From: Selenomonadaceae bacterium UBA2897 | GTDB lineage: Bacteria > Bacillota > Negativicutes > Selenomonadales > Selenomonadaceae | Reading direction: 5' to 3' | DNA length: 64,000 nucleotides | Assembly: GCA_002350105.1 (NCBI GenBank) | Contig: DEDT01000010.1 | Location: 1 to 64,000 of the forward strand | Part shown: positions 53,878-64,000 of the stretch, in pieces | Numbering within the stretch: the first letter of the stretch is position 1 | How the letters are laid out: every line of letters begins with the position of its first letter | Position numbers and translations under genes: made by a program | The notes under the pieces: generated by a model | Told to the model about the DNA's origin: nothing | Seen by the model: only the letters and a program-made list of their open reading frames with translations | Database searches by the model: none

Positions 53878-54753
53878 ATGATTGCATTCAACACGCTGGC
53901 GGAGCTCTTCTCCCTGGCAGAGGAAAAGGAGCTGCCGCTCAGCGAAATCGTCATTGCACGGGAGATGCACGACAGCCAGCAGCCGCGCGAGGCCGTATGG
54001 CAGGCGATGACGGCCAACTGGCAGGTGATGTGCGCCGCCATCGAGCGCGGCATTGTCAATGAGGAAAAATCCCTCAGCGGTCTCACGGGCGGTGATGCGA
54101 AGAAGCTATACGCCTTTGGCGGCAAGGGGTATCTCGGCGAGCAGGCCCTGCTGGCAGCGGCCTATGCCGTGGGCATCAGCGAGGTCAACGCAGTCATGGG
54201 ACGCATCGTGGCCTGCCCGACGGCCGGCTCCTGCGGCATCGTGCCCGCCGCGCTCTACGCAGCACAGCAGCAGAAAGAATATGATGCTGAGCAGATTATC
54301 GCCGCGCTCTTTACGGCGGCGGGCATCGGCATGGTCATCGACCAGAACGCGAGTATCGCGGGCGCGGAGGGCGGCTGTCAGGCCGAGTGTGGCACGGCGG
54401 CGGGCATGGCGGCCGGTGCCCTTGTGGAGCTGGCGGGCGGCACGCCGCAGCAGGTGGGCGACGCCGTGGCTCTCGCCATCAAGAATCTTTTGGGACTGGT
54501 CTGCGACCCGGTGGCGGGGCTCGTGGAAGTGCCCTGCGTCAAGCGCAACGGCTTCGCGACCATGGTGGCATTGACGGCGGCCGATATGAGCCTCGCGGGC
54601 GTGCAGTCCGTCATCCCCGTCGATGAAGTCATCGCCGCCATGGCTCAGATCGGCCATATGCTGCCCCATGCCCTGCGTGAGACGAGCGAGGCGGGCCTCG
54701 CGGTCACGCCGACGGCCGAGCGCCTGACGCGTAAGATTTATCCTGATGCGTGA
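53878..54753 (+). CDS. sdaAA: L-serine dehydratase, iron-sulfur-dependent, alpha subunit
   Basis: This is the catalytic alpha chain, 291 aa. Cysteines for the 4Fe-4S cluster are visible in ACPTAGSCGIVPA and in LVCDPVAGLVEVPCVKRN. The glycine-rich segment GAEGGCQAECGTAAGMAAGAL matches the family. GAGGA stands ahead of the ATG. It follows sdaAB closely, and both subunits are needed for activity. Confidence 0.96.
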   Translation: MIAFNTLAELFSLAEEKELPLSEIVIAREMHDSQQPREAVWQAMTANWQVMCAAIERGIVNEEKSLSGLTGGDAKKLYAFGGKGYLGEQALLAAAYAVGISEVNAVMGRIVACPTAGSCGIVPAALYAAQQQKEYDAEQIIAALFTAAGIGMVIDQNASIAGAEGGCQAECGTAAGMAAGALVELAGGTPQQVGDAVALAIKNLLGLVCDPVAGLVEVPCVKRNGFATMVALTAADMSLAGVQSVIPVDEVIAAMAQIGHMLPHALRETSEAGLAVTPTAERLTRKIYPDA

Positions 54754-54884
54754 GCAATAGGCAACTTATTATGAAATCCTTAAACTTTTTTATAGCATGA
54801 ATGCATGAAATGTTGTACAATAACTAGTGTATACGGACGCTGGTATGTGCCGGCGCGAAAAAGCGAACGGGAGGAATTTATCTC

Positions 54885-55451
54885 ATGAAAAAGCTTTTCC
54901 AAATCATGCTCGTTGCCTGCCTGATGGTGCTCGGCACGCAGGCGGCTTTTGCCAATTCGGACAAGGCAACGGTCCAGGAGGGGGCTGACCTCACGGCGGT
55001 GCGCAGCATGGCTGTGGCTTCGCCGCTCTACATGCAGGTAGACGAAACGGCACCGGATAAGGCGATGCTGACGAAGATCCTTTATGATGCCAGCCATGTG
55101 GCGACGAAGTACACGGTCGTTTCCTACGATACGATGGCGCGCCACCTGAAGGATGACAAGAAGATCGACCTCGCGGGCATGGGACGCCATCAGGCGGCAA
55201 AGGCCTTCAAGGATAATCTGGCGGGCTATGCCGACAGCTATGTCGTGCTCACGGTGGCCAATAACAGCAAGGTCATTTTCTTCTTTGATGTCTACAAGAC
55301 GGGTACGAACCAGCTGCTGTTTTCCTATCAGATTCAGGCCAACAGCTCGGAGAAGAACACGGTCGTCGGTTATACGACGTTGTGCGAGCAATTCTACAAG
55401 CACTACGAGCGCGCCCTGACGGCTCAGGAAAAACAAACGAAAAAGAAATAA
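54885..55451 (+). CDS. Exported hypothetical protein
   Basis: This 188-aa protein has a clear signal peptide (MKKLFQIMLVACLMVLGTQA, likely cut after AFA). The mature part is mixed alpha/beta with YADSYVVLTVANNSKVIFFFDVY and a lysine-rich tail. It is not recognised as a named family. GGGAGG precedes the ATG. A strong bidirectional terminator follows. It probably acts in the periplasm. Confidence 0.7.
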   Translation: MKKLFQIMLVACLMVLGTQAAFANSDKATVQEGADLTAVRSMAVASPLYMQVDETAPDKAMLTKILYDASHVATKYTVVSYDTMARHLKDDKKIDLAGMGRHQAAKAFKDNLAGYADSYVVLTVANNSKVIFFFDVYKTGTNQLLFSYQIQANSSEKNTVVGYTTLCEQFYKHYERALTAQEKQTKKK

Positions 55452-55452
55452 G

Positions 55453-55498
55453 AAAAAACTGCTGCCGGAGGCTCATGCCTCTGGTCAGCAGTTTTTTT
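55453..55498 (+). terminator. Bidirectional terminator
   Basis: AAACTGCTGCCGGAGGC and GCCTCTGGTCAGCAGTTT pair with minor mismatches around TCAT, with A-run and T-run at the ends. It serves the convergent genes. Confidence 0.88.
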
Positions 55499-55511
55499 GT
55501 ACCCGTATGGC

Positions 55512-56345
55512 CTAGCGCGCGAAACTCAAGGGCTTGATCTTGGCATCTTCCGCCATCTGCTCGTCGATATAGCCGTTTTTGGCCATGGCGTCGAGCACGA
55601 CCATCTGGCGTTTCTTGGCTGCGATGAAGTCGACGTAGGGGGAGTAGAGGGAAGGGGCGTTCGGCAGGCCCGCGAGCATGGCGCTCTCCGGCAGGATGAG
55701 GTCGGCTGGCTTTTTGCCGAAATACCCCTGGCTGGCCGGGCCGATGCCGTAGAAGTTTGAGCCGTAATAAATCGTGTTGAGGTAGAGCTCGAGGATCTCG
55801 TCCTTGCTGTAGTTGGCCTCGATATCGAGGGCCAGCAGCAGTTCCTCGCCCTTGCGGCCCCAGGAGCGCTCGTGGGAGAGGAAGAGGTTCTTCACGAGCT
55901 GCTGGGTGATGGTGCTCGCGCCTTCCTCGATCTGGCCGTACTGGATATTCACGAGTGCCGCGCGGGCGATGCCCGTGGGGTCGAAGCCGTGATGGCTGTA
56001 GAAGCGGTTGTCTTCGACGGCGACCACGGCCTGCTGCAGGGAATCCGGGATTTCGCTGAGCGGTACGTAGTCGTCGCGCTGCACGCGCGCATTGACGGCG
56101 CGGCGGATGAAGAGAAAGCGGCTCAGGCGGTCGCTCCAGCGCATGACCTGCGGCTCGCCGCTTTCCTGAATGGCGGGCGGCTCGTAGGAGAGCTGGGGCA
56201 GGAAGTCGCCGAAGTTCTGCCAGGTGCGCGGGTGCAGCACCCAGATGCCGCCGGACAGGAAAAAGGCGATGAAGAAGACCAGCATGAGGGTGAAGAGGAA
56301 GCGCAATACGCGATTGCGAATCCTGCGTTTCTTGGTTTTTCGCAT
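55512..56345 (-). CDS. mtgA: Monofunctional peptidoglycan glycosyltransferase (GT51)
   Basis: This 277-aa membrane-anchored enzyme polymerises lipid II into glycan chains. An N-terminal basic stretch and one membrane helix (about residues 14-36) are followed by the GT51 domain. That domain has the catalytic glutamate in VEDNRFYSHHGFD, then GASTITQQLVKNLFLS, and RKGEELLLALDIEANYSKDEILELYLN with the second glutamate region. There is no transpeptidase domain, so it is the stand-alone type, not a class A PBP. ATG 56345 follows AGGAGC at 12 nt; an upstream in-frame ATG at 56399 is less likely. Confidence 0.9.
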   Translation of the reverse strand: MRKTKKRRIRNRVLRFLFTLMLVFFIAFFLSGGIWVLHPRTWQNFGDFLPQLSYEPPAIQESGEPQVMRWSDRLSRFLFIRRAVNARVQRDDYVPLSEIPDSLQQAVVAVEDNRFYSHHGFDPTGIARAALVNIQYGQIEEGASTITQQLVKNLFLSHERSWGRKGEELLLALDIEANYSKDEILELYLNTIYYGSNFYGIGPASQGYFGKKPADLILPESAMLAGLPNAPSLYSPYVDFIAAKKRQMVVLDAMAKNGYIDEQMAEDAKIKPLSFAR

Positions 56346-56416
56346 GATGTTGCTTGTAGCTCCTATTCGTATTGTCTGGCTACCATTATAGCACTGCAAT
56401 TAATTTTCCTAAAGTG

Positions 56417-56446
56417 TTGCAAAATTATACATGCATGATGTATAAT
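56417..56446 (+). promoter_or_regulatory. argC promoter with operator-like inverted repeat
   Basis: TTGCAA (56417-56422), an 18-nt spacer and TATAAT (56441-56446) form the promoter. ATTATACA (56424-56431) and TGTATAAT (56439-56446) form a perfect inverted repeat that covers the -10. A related TGTATAAATTTACA occurs before argF, so an ArgR-type arginine operator is plausible. Confidence 0.5.
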
Positions 56447-56489
56447 TATAAACAAAATTTTTCCACAGAAGCCTTGAGGGGGCATATTT

Positions 56490-57524
56490 ATGAAAGTAAG
56501 TGTCATCGGTGCTACTGGCTATGCCGGTGCCGAGCTGCTGCGTCTGCTCTACGGTCATCCGCAGGCAGAGGTGGTGCATATCACGTCCGAAAGCCATACG
56601 GGCGAGCGCATTGATACCATGTATCCGCATCTGCGCGGGCTCTACGGCCTCACGCTGGAGAGCATGAAGGACATCGAGGCCATCGGCCGCGACAGCGACT
56701 TCATCTTCATCGGCCTGCCACACGGCCATGCCATGGCCGTGGGCAAGGCACTGGAAAAGCTGCCCGTGCGTATCATCGACCTCGGCGCGGATTACCGCTT
56801 CGCCGATACTGACGTCTACGAGGCCTGGTACCACGTGCCGCATACGCACAAGGATGCGCCGCGCGTCTACGGTCTCGCGGAGCTCTATCGCGATGACATC
56901 AGGGATGCGAAAATCATCGGCAACGCGGGCTGTTTCACGACAGCCAGCATCCTCGCACTGGCACCGTTGGCGAAGGAGCACCTCATCGATGTCAATACCA
57001 TCATCGTCGACGCGAAGTCCGGTGTCTCGGGTGCGGGCCGCAAGCCGAATCAGGGCAACCATTTCCCAGAGCTCTACGATAATTTCAAGGCATACAAGGT
57101 GGCGACGCACCGCCATACACCGGAGATCGAGCAGGCCGTAGAGGGCCTCTCGGGTGAGAAGACGGTCATCAACTTCACGCCGCACCTCGTTCCCATGAGC
57201 CGCGGTATCCTCGCGACCTGCTATGCCACGCTGAAGGATGGTGTAATGCCGGAGCAGGTCGATGCGGCCTACGAAAAGCTCTACGGCAGTGAGCATTTTA
57301 TCCGCCTGCTCGGCCGGGGGGGCTATCCCGAGACGAAGTATGTGCGCGGCTCGAATTTCTGCGATATCGCGTGGCATATCGATCCGCGCACCCAGCGCGT
57401 GATTGCGCTCTCGGCCATCGACAACCTCGTCAAAGGCGCCGCCGGCCAGGCCGTGCAGAACTTCAACATCGCCTGCGGCTTCGACGAGAAGCTGGGGCTT
57501 GATTTCACCCCGATTTACCCCTGA
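56490..57524 (+). CDS. argC: N-acetyl-gamma-glutamyl-phosphate reductase
   Basis: ArgC reduces N-acetylglutamyl phosphate to the semialdehyde with NADPH, step 3 of ornithine synthesis. At 344 aa it has the Rossmann start VIGATGYAGAELLRLL, the catalytic cysteine in IIGNAGCFTTAS and the histidine in HRHTPEIEQ. GAGGGGG lies ahead of the ATG. It is the first gene of argC-argJ-argB-argD. A small stem TGACCC/GGGTCA overlaps its stop codon before argJ. Confidence 0.97.
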   Translation: MKVSVIGATGYAGAELLRLLYGHPQAEVVHITSESHTGERIDTMYPHLRGLYGLTLESMKDIEAIGRDSDFIFIGLPHGHAMAVGKALEKLPVRIIDLGADYRFADTDVYEAWYHVPHTHKDAPRVYGLAELYRDDIRDAKIIGNAGCFTTASILALAPLAKEHLIDVNTIIVDAKSGVSGAGRKPNQGNHFPELYDNFKAYKVATHRHTPEIEQAVEGLSGEKTVINFTPHLVPMSRGILATCYATLKDGVMPEQVDAAYEKLYGSEHFIRLLGRGGYPETKYVRGSNFCDIAWHIDPRTQRVIALSAIDNLVKGAAGQAVQNFNIACGFDEKLGLDFTPIYP

Positions 57525-57570
57525 CCCATTCTTTGGGTCATCTCGATGATTTATCACAGGAGGACTTTAT

Positions 57571-58782
57571 ATGTTCAATGAAGCAGAAGCCAAGGCGGGC
57601 GTGACGTTCCCGCAGGGATTCAAGGCTGCCGGTGTCAAGGCCGGCATCAAGAAGAGCGGCAACCTCGACGTGGCCGTCATCTACACGGAAAAAGAGGCCG
57701 CCGTAGCCGGCACCTTCACGCAGAACGCCGTAGCGGCCGCGCCGGTCTTTGCCTCGAAGCGCGTCGTCGCCACGGGCACGGCACATGCCATCGCCGCCAA
57801 TGCGGGCTGCGCCAACGCCTGCACAGGTGAGCAGGGCGACAAGGATGCGGCGGCTATGCAGGAAATCACGGCTAAGGCACTGGGCTGCCAGCCAGACGAT
57901 GTCATCGTGGCTTCCACGGGCGTCATCGGCGTGACGCTGCCTATGGATAAGATGAAGGCTGGCCTCGAGGATGCCGTCAGCAAGCTCTCGGCAGACGGCA
58001 GCGTGGACGCGGGCAACGCGATCATCACGACGGATACCTATTCTAAGGCCGGTTCCACGGAGTTCGAGCTGGGCGGCAAAAAGGTGCGTCTCGGCTTTAT
58101 CGCCAAGGGGTCTGGCATGATTCAGCCGAATATGGCGACGATGCTCTGCTTCATCACGACCGATGCCGCCATCGCACAGCCGCTGCTGCAGAAGGCCCTC
58201 TCCGAGGTCGTGGGCGTGACCTTCAACATGATTTCCGTCGACGGCGACATGAGTACGAACGACATGGTCGTCGTACTCGCGAACGGCGCGGCCGGCAACG
58301 CGGAGATCACGGGCGAAGATGCGGACTACGAGAAATTCAAGGCCGTGCTGCTGGAGCTCTGCACGGGCATTGCCCAGCGCATCGCGGCCGACGGCGAGGG
58401 CGCGACGAAGTTTCTCACCGTGCATGTGACGGGCACGAAGACCTATGACGATGCAAAGACCATCGCCTTCAGCGTCGCCAAGAGCCCGCTCGTGAAGACG
58501 GCGTTCTTCGGCGAAGATCCGAACTGGGGCCGTGTCATCTGCGCCGTTGGCTATGCGGGCGTGCCCATGGATCCGCAGACGACGGTCGTGAAGTTCGGCG
58601 GTATTCCGGTCTATGCGCGTGGCGTAGGCGCAGACTGTGACGAAGAGGCGCTGCGCAAGGTCATGGAAGCGCACGACATCGTCATCGACATCGATATGGG
58701 CGCAGGCGAGGAGGAAGCCACGGTCTGGACCTGTGATTTCTCTTACGAGTACGTGAAGATCAACGGCGAGTATCACACCTGA
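57571..58782 (+). CDS. argJ: Bifunctional ornithine acetyltransferase/N-acetylglutamate synthase
   Basis: ArgJ recycles the acetyl group from acetylornithine to glutamate, and many versions also use acetyl-CoA. The 403-aa precursor has the self-cleavage site KGSGMIQPNMATMLCF, where the threonine of ATM becomes the nucleophile of the beta chain. The family's NTM-like NDMVVVLANG region and DPNWGRVICAVGYAG are also present. CAGGAGGA precedes the ATG. It is followed 15 bp later by argB. Presence of argJ implies the cyclic pathway. Confidence 0.97.
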   Translation: MFNEAEAKAGVTFPQGFKAAGVKAGIKKSGNLDVAVIYTEKEAAVAGTFTQNAVAAAPVFASKRVVATGTAHAIAANAGCANACTGEQGDKDAAAMQEITAKALGCQPDDVIVASTGVIGVTLPMDKMKAGLEDAVSKLSADGSVDAGNAIITTDTYSKAGSTEFELGGKKVRLGFIAKGSGMIQPNMATMLCFITTDAAIAQPLLQKALSEVVGVTFNMISVDGDMSTNDMVVVLANGAAGNAEITGEDADYEKFKAVLLELCTGIAQRIAADGEGATKFLTVHVTGTKTYDDAKTIAFSVAKSPLVKTAFFGEDPNWGRVICAVGYAGVPMDPQTTVVKFGGIPVYARGVGADCDEEALRKVMEAHDIVIDIDMGAGEEEATVWTCDFSYEYVKINGEYHT

Positions 58783-58797
58783 TGGGAGGCTCCGTTT

Positions 58798-59682
58798 ATG
58801 TTTTCTGCGAAAGATAAAGCGGCCATCCTCGTCGAGGCGCTGCCCTATATCCAGGAATTCTATGGCAAGACCATCGTCGTGAAGTATGGCGGCAACGCCA
58901 TGGTGAACGATGAGCTCAAGGAAATGGTCATGCAGGATATCGCGCTGATGAAGTACGTGGGTATCCGCCCCGTCATCGTGCATGGCGGCGGCCCGGAGAT
59001 CACAAGCTTCCTGCATATGGTGGGCAAGAAGTCCGATTTCGTGGCGGGGCTGCGCGTAACGGACGCGGAGACAGTGGAAATCGCCGAAATGGTGCTCGAT
59101 GGCAAGGTAAACTCTGCCATCGTTAACCTGCTCAACCAGCGTGGTGTGCGCGCCGTCGGCCTTTCCGGCAAGGACGCGGGCCTCATCAAGGCGCACAAGA
59201 AGCTAGCAACGGTATATGAGGGCGATGAGGTGCAGAAAGTCGATATCGGCTACGTCGGCACGGTGGAAGAGGTCAATACCGGCCTGCTGGAAGACCTGAT
59301 CGAGAACGACTACGTGCCCATCATCGCGCCAATCGGTGTGGGTGAGCAAGGCGAGAGCTACAACATCAATGCCGACTACGTGGCGGCGGAGATCGCCGGC
59401 GCCCTGGAGGCAGAGAAACTGCTGCTGCTCACGGATGTCGAAGGCATCTACAAGGATTTCCATGATAAATCGTCCTTTATCTCCAGCCTGCACGCAGGCG
59501 AGGCGCGGGAATACATCAAGTCCGGCATCATCGCAGGCGGTATGATCCCGAAGGTCGAGGCCTGCCTCAAGGCCCTGGAGCAGGGGGCGGGCAAGACGCA
59601 TATCATCGACGGCCGCCTGCCCCATTCCATCATTCTCGAGCTCTTCACCCCGACCGGTATCGGCACGCAGGTCATTCGTTAG
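58798..59682 (+). CDS. argB: Acetylglutamate kinase
   Basis: ArgB phosphorylates N-acetylglutamate, often the arginine-inhibited step in cyclic pathways. The 294-aa amino-acid-kinase-fold protein has VVKYGGNAM, VHGGGPEITSFLH, and YNINADYVAAEIAGAL, with LLTDVEGIY and the C-terminal GIGTQVIR. An N-terminal helix of about 20 residues precedes the core (FSAKDKAAILVEALPYIQEF), a feature of arginine-sensitive hexameric forms. Ribosome site GGGAGG. Confidence 0.97.
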   Translation: MFSAKDKAAILVEALPYIQEFYGKTIVVKYGGNAMVNDELKEMVMQDIALMKYVGIRPVIVHGGGPEITSFLHMVGKKSDFVAGLRVTDAETVEIAEMVLDGKVNSAIVNLLNQRGVRAVGLSGKDAGLIKAHKKLATVYEGDEVQKVDIGYVGTVEEVNTGLLEDLIENDYVPIIAPIGVGEQGESYNINADYVAAEIAGALEAEKLLLLTDVEGIYKDFHDKSSFISSLHAGEAREYIKSGIIAGGMIPKVEACLKALEQGAGKTHIIDGRLPHSIILELFTPTGIGTQVIR

Positions 59683-59709
59683 CCATTCATTAAAAGGCAG
59701 GTAAATAGC

Positions 59710-60906
<1,197 letters not shown>

Positions 60907-60974
60907 GTGTGTATGTTCGAGGCGGAAAGGGCAGGAGCGCTGGGACCTGTTTGCGTAGTTCGTGCCTGACGTTC

Positions 60975-61170
60975 GGCGTGGGGACGGGGTGTCTTGCGAC
61001 TCCGCTCCACAAACGACCCACCACAGGGGTTGACGATATCGATTCAACGATTGTTCGGGCAAGCCGCGAACGAGCATTCATCGAGGTCGTTGCCAACGTT
61101 TAGCGGGTGGGCCGCCGGCTGCGCCGGTTGCAGTGTTCCGCTCCGCTGCAAGACACCCCGTCCCCACGCC
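60975..61170. repeat. Structured intergenic element, copy C
   Basis: The outer stem joins 60975-60997 with 61148-61170 and is perfectly paired over all 23 positions. Core landmarks are CTCCACAAACGACCCACC, hairpin GTTCG/CGAAC, GGTGGG, CCGGCTGCGCCGG and GTGTTCCGCTCC. The inner helix changed from CCCTCC/GGAGGG in copies A and B to CCCACC/GGTGGG here, keeping pairing. Confidence 0.85.
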
Positions 61171-61211
61171 TTGGGCTCGAGGCCGATATAGGGAGGAATC
61201 ATCGTAGAGCA

Positions 61212-61395
61212 GGAGGACTGGGGCCTGTTTGTGTAATGAAGCACCAGTCGGCGCAGCCGACCGGCCCACCCCTCTCTGTTGGCTAACATTTCGATGAAGC
61301 ATCGTGTCGCGGCCTGCCCGACACAAAGTACGATGATGGTCATAGCCTCAGCAGTGGGTCGTTTGCGGAATGGAACAAACAGGCCCCGGTCCTCC
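61212..61395. repeat. Structured intergenic element, copy D (inverted)
   Basis: The outer stem joins 61212-61232 with 61375-61395 (one wobble in 21). Read on the minus strand it has the core GCAAACGACCCAC, hairpin GTGTCG/CGACAC, GTGGG and GTCGGCTGCGCCGAC. It is opposite in orientation to copy C, 41 bp away, and is the most diverged copy. The 61171-61211 spacer shows nothing notable. Confidence 0.8.
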
Positions 61396-61435
61396 GGATC
61401 GTTACCCTGGACTCTGCATAAAAATAAGAAAAATA

Positions 61436-61486
61436 TGTATAAATTTACAGAACCCCCTTCACAAACCCGTGCAGGGGTAGTATAAT
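61436..61486 (+). promoter_or_regulatory. argF promoter and possible arginine operator
   Basis: TTCACA (61458-61463), a 17-nt spacer and TATAAT (61481-61486) form the promoter. Just upstream is TGTATAAATTTACA (61436-61449), a near-palindrome sharing TGTATAA with the argC operator-like repeat. Confidence 0.55.
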
Positions 61487-61528
61487 ACAACCTAACGACG
61501 GAACGACAACACCTTAGGAGGTCTTTGG

Positions 61529-62461
61529 ATGCTGAAAGGGAAAGATTTATTATCGATTCACGATCTCTCCGTGGACGAGGTAGAGGAGATCCTCAGCCTG
61601 GCGAAAGAGTTGAAAGCCATGCAGAAGGCTGGCGTGGAACACCACCTGCTGGCGGGCAAGACGCTGGGCATGATTTTCGAGAAATCCTCGACGCGCACGC
61701 GGGTCTCCTTCGAGACGGGCATGTACCAGCTCGGCGGGCAGGCTTTGTTCCTCTCGAACCGCGACCTGCAGCTCGGCCGTGGTGAGCCCATCAAGGACAC
61801 GGCGCGCGTGCTTTCGCGATACCTCGATGGCATCATGATCCGCACTTTTGGCCATGACCGCGTGGAGGAGCTTGCGAAATACGCCGATATCCCCGTCATC
61901 AATGCGCTGACCGATCTCCTGCATCCCTGCCAGGTGCTCACCGACCTCCTGACGATTCGCGAGCACAAGGGCAAGAACCTCAAGGGACTCAAGATGGCCT
62001 ATGTCGGCGATGGCAACAACATGACGAATTCCTACATGTACGGTGCGGCCAAGACGGGCATGACTTTCGTCGCCGCGACGCCGGCTGACTACAAGCCGGA
62101 TGCCACGGTTACAAAGAATGCCATCGAGGATGCGAAGGAGACCGGCGCTTCCATCACGCTCATCGAGGATCCGGTCGAGGCCGTGAAGGATGCGGACATC
62201 GTCGTTACCGATACCTGGGCTTCCATGGGGCAGGAGGCGGAGCACGAGATGCGCAAGAAGATCTTCGCGCCATATCAGGTCAACAAGGAGCTGCTGGCCC
62301 ATGCGGACAAGCGCGTCATCGTCATGCATTGCCTGCCGGCCTACCGCGGCGAGGAAATCACGGAAGAGGTCTTCGAGCACTTCGCGCCGGTCATCTTCGA
62401 CGAGGCGGAGAACCGCCTGCACACGCAGAAGGCGATCATGGCCCTGCTGATGGGCAATTGA
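61529..62461 (+). CDS. argF: Ornithine carbamoyltransferase
   Basis: ArgF makes citrulline from ornithine and carbamoyl phosphate. The 310-aa protein has the carbamoyl-phosphate loop SSTRTRVSFE, the HPCQVLTDLLT motif, DTWASMGQE (ornithine loop) and the catalytic HCLPAYRGEEIT. AGGAGGT lies before the ATG. It has its own promoter, separate from argCJBD. Anabolic and catabolic forms cannot be told apart by eye, but the neighbours argG and argH point to biosynthesis. Confidence 0.96.
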   Translation: MLKGKDLLSIHDLSVDEVEEILSLAKELKAMQKAGVEHHLLAGKTLGMIFEKSSTRTRVSFETGMYQLGGQALFLSNRDLQLGRGEPIKDTARVLSRYLDGIMIRTFGHDRVEELAKYADIPVINALTDLLHPCQVLTDLLTIREHKGKNLKGLKMAYVGDGNNMTNSYMYGAAKTGMTFVAATPADYKPDATVTKNAIEDAKETGASITLIEDPVEAVKDADIVVTDTWASMGQEAEHEMRKKIFAPYQVNKELLAHADKRVIVMHCLPAYRGEEITEEVFEHFAPVIFDEAENRLHTQKAIMALLMGN

Positions 62462-62559
62462 AATATTTGTCACGCTGAGCAGGATTCAGCCTGTCAATAT
62501 AGAACTATATATGCTGTGAGTGGTTTTGCTCATGTTTAGCAAAAGAAGGAGTATGCGTT

Positions 62560-63777
62560 ATGGCAGAACAGAAAGTCAAGAAAGTCGTCCTGGCCTATTC
62601 CGGCGGCCTGGATACGTCCGTCATTATCCCCTGGCTGAAAGAGAACTATGATGGCTGCGAAGTCATCGCCTGCTGCGCCGATATCGGCCAGGGCGATGAG
62701 CTCGATGTCGTGCATGACAAGGCATTGAAGTCTGGTGCTTCCAAGGTCTATATCGCCGACCTGAAGAAGGAGTTCCTCGAGGAATACGTCTGGCCAACGC
62801 TGCAGGCTGATGCCGTCTATGAGGGCAAATACCTGCTGGGCACGTCCTTTGCCCGCCCGCTCATCGCGAAGAAGCTCGTCGAAGTGGCGAAGAAAGAAGG
62901 CGCGGATGCCATTGCGCATGGTGCTACGGGCAAGGGCAACGATCAGGTGCGTTTCGAGCTGACGGTAAAGGCACTGGCGCCGAACATCACGATTATCGCG
63001 CCGTGGCGTGAGTGGGAGCTCGATTCCCGTACGTCGGAGATCGAGTATGCCAAGAAGCACGACATCCCCATTTCCTCGGGCGCGAAGGTCTACTCCATGG
63101 ACCGCAACATCTGGCATCTGTCCCACGAGGGCTCCGACCTCGAGGATCCGGCCAACGAGCCGAAGAACAGCATGTTCCTCATCTCCAAGGCACCAGAGGA
63201 TGCACCGGACAAGCCGGAGTATGTGACGGTGGAGTTCGACAAGGGCACGCCGGTCGCCGTGAATGGTGAGAAACTCGGCGCAGTCGAGCTGCTGGAGAAA
63301 CTGAACGAGATCGGCGCGCGCAACGGCGTGGGCATCGTCGATCTCTGCGAGAACCGCCTCGTCGGCATGAAGTCCCGCGGTGTCTATGAGAACCCGGGCG
63401 GTGCCATCCTTTACTATGCGCACCGTGAGCTTGAGTATCTCTGCCTCGACCGTGCGACGTTCCATTTCAAACAGCATGTCGCTGTGAAATATGCGGAGCT
63501 CGTCTACGACGGCATGTGGTTCTGCCAGCTGCGCGAGGCGCTGGCGGCCTTCGTTGCGAGCACGCAGCAGACGGTCACGGGCACGGTGAAACTGAAGCTC
63601 TACAAGGGCAACATCATCTCCGCCGGCTCCAAGAGCCCGTATTCGCTCTACAGCCAGGAGTATGTGACCTTCGAGCACGACGATGTCTACAACCAGGCTG
63701 ACGCCACGGGCTTCATCAACCTCTTCGGCCTGCCGCTGAAGGTACGTGCACTCATGCAGGAGAAGACGGGCAAATGA
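62560..63777 (+). CDS. argG: Argininosuccinate synthase
   Basis: ArgG joins citrulline and aspartate with ATP. The 405-aa protein has the PP-loop [19 protein letters not shown] at the N terminus, then [15 protein letters not shown] and the tetramerisation tail. AAGGAG precedes the ATG. Its 98-bp leader has a perfect 7-bp hairpin TTTTGCT/AGCAAAA (62524-62544) directly before the ribosome site. argH overlaps its stop by 4 nt. Confidence 0.97.
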   Translation: MAEQKVKKVVLAYSGGLDTSVIIPWLKENYDGCEVIACCADIGQGDELDVVHDKALKSGASKVYIADLKKEFLEEYVWPTLQADAVYEGKYLLGTSFARPLIAKKLVEVAKKEGADAIAHGATGKGNDQVRFELTVKALAPNITIIAPWREWELDSRTSEIEYAKKHDIPISSGAKVYSMDRNIWHLSHEGSDLEDPANEPKNSMFLISKAPEDAPDKPEYVTVEFDKGTPVAVNGEKLGAVELLEKLNEIGARNGVGIVDLCENRLVGMKSRGVYENPGGAILYYAHRELEYLCLDRATFHFKQHVAVKYAELVYDGMWFCQLREALAAFVASTQQTVTGTVKLKLYKGNIISAGSKSPYSLYSQEYVTFEHDDVYNQADATGFINLFGLPLKVRALMQEKTGK

Positions 63778-64000
63778 GCAAAGCGATGTGGGGAGGCCGC
63801 TTCACGAAGAGCACCGATGAGATGATCAACGAGTTCCAGGCCTCCATCGGTTTTGACAAGCGCATGTACCACGAGGATATCGCGGGCTCCATCGCCCACG
63901 CGACGATGCTCGCGAAGTGCGGCATCATCAGCGCGGCGGACAAGGATAAGATTGTCGCGGGCCTCAGGGATATCCTGCAGGAAATCGAGGCGGGCAAGTT
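63774..64000 (+). CDS. argH: Argininosuccinate lyase (partial, cut by window end)
   Basis: ArgH splits argininosuccinate into arginine and fumarate. Only the first 75 codons are in the window. They begin [39 protein letters not shown], the typical ArgH N terminus (WGGRF and DIxGSxAH). The ATG overlaps the argG stop (ATGA), so the two are translationally coupled. Confidence 0.95.
   Translation, partial: MSKAMWGGRFTKSTDEMINEFQASIGFDKRMYHEDIAGSIAHATMLAKCGIISAADKDKIVAGLRDILQEIEAGK

Overview
The window looks like a chromosomal segment from a Gram-negative-walled Firmicute of the Negativicutes, most likely family Selenomonadaceae (Selenomonas or Mitsuokella-like). This is inferred from the following: GC-rich coding sequence; a lysine/ornithine decarboxylase of the Selenomonas ruminantium type; Firmicutes-style T-box control of pheST and RNase J; and an AsmA-like envelope protein that implies an outer membrane. 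Species was not determined.

Layout. 1-7.9 kb: mismatch repair mutS-mutL, an RsmJ-like methyltransferase, a small unknown gene and RNase J. 8.0-22.6 kb: a type-1-like BREX phage-defence locus, brxA-brxB-brxC-pglX, then an accessory insert (AbrB/MazE-like antitoxin, PIN toxin with a replaced C terminus, a 484-bp remnant of a second pglX 3' end, an Rpn-family nuclease), then pglZ and a NudC-type NUDIX hydrolase. No brxL is present. The middle of pglX is conspicuously AT-rich, which suggests an exchanged target-recognition region. 22.6-31.5 kb: a phosphoribosyltransferase, Lys/Orn decarboxylase with a coupled small gene, a class III aminotransferase, a U32 peptidase-family protein and a chemoreceptor. 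31.6-38 kb: T-box-pheS-pheT-zapA and a two-component pair. 38-49 kb: an LtaS/OpgB-like sulfatase-family enzyme, a heterodimeric ABC exporter, a three-gene envelope operon ending in an AsmA-like gene, a TtcA-like tRNA thiolase and an SHMT homologue that lacks the PLP lysine. 49-56.4 kb: M16C peptidase, dapA, L-serine dehydratase sdaAB-sdaAA, an exported protein and a monofunctional transglycosylase. 56.4-64 kb: the arginine pathway argC-J-B-D, then argF-G-H, with argH cut by the window end.

The most unusual signal is a family of four intergenic elements of about 184-196 bp (26945-27130, 43796-43984, 60975-61170, and 61212-61395 inverted). Each is closed by a long terminal stem. The stem sequence differs between copies but stays base-paired, and internal helices also show compensatory changes. 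This is what a conserved folded RNA or DNA would leave behind, and not what a simple inverted-repeat transposon would leave. I could not identify the family. All calls rest on reading the sequence by eye; no database search or folding program was run.
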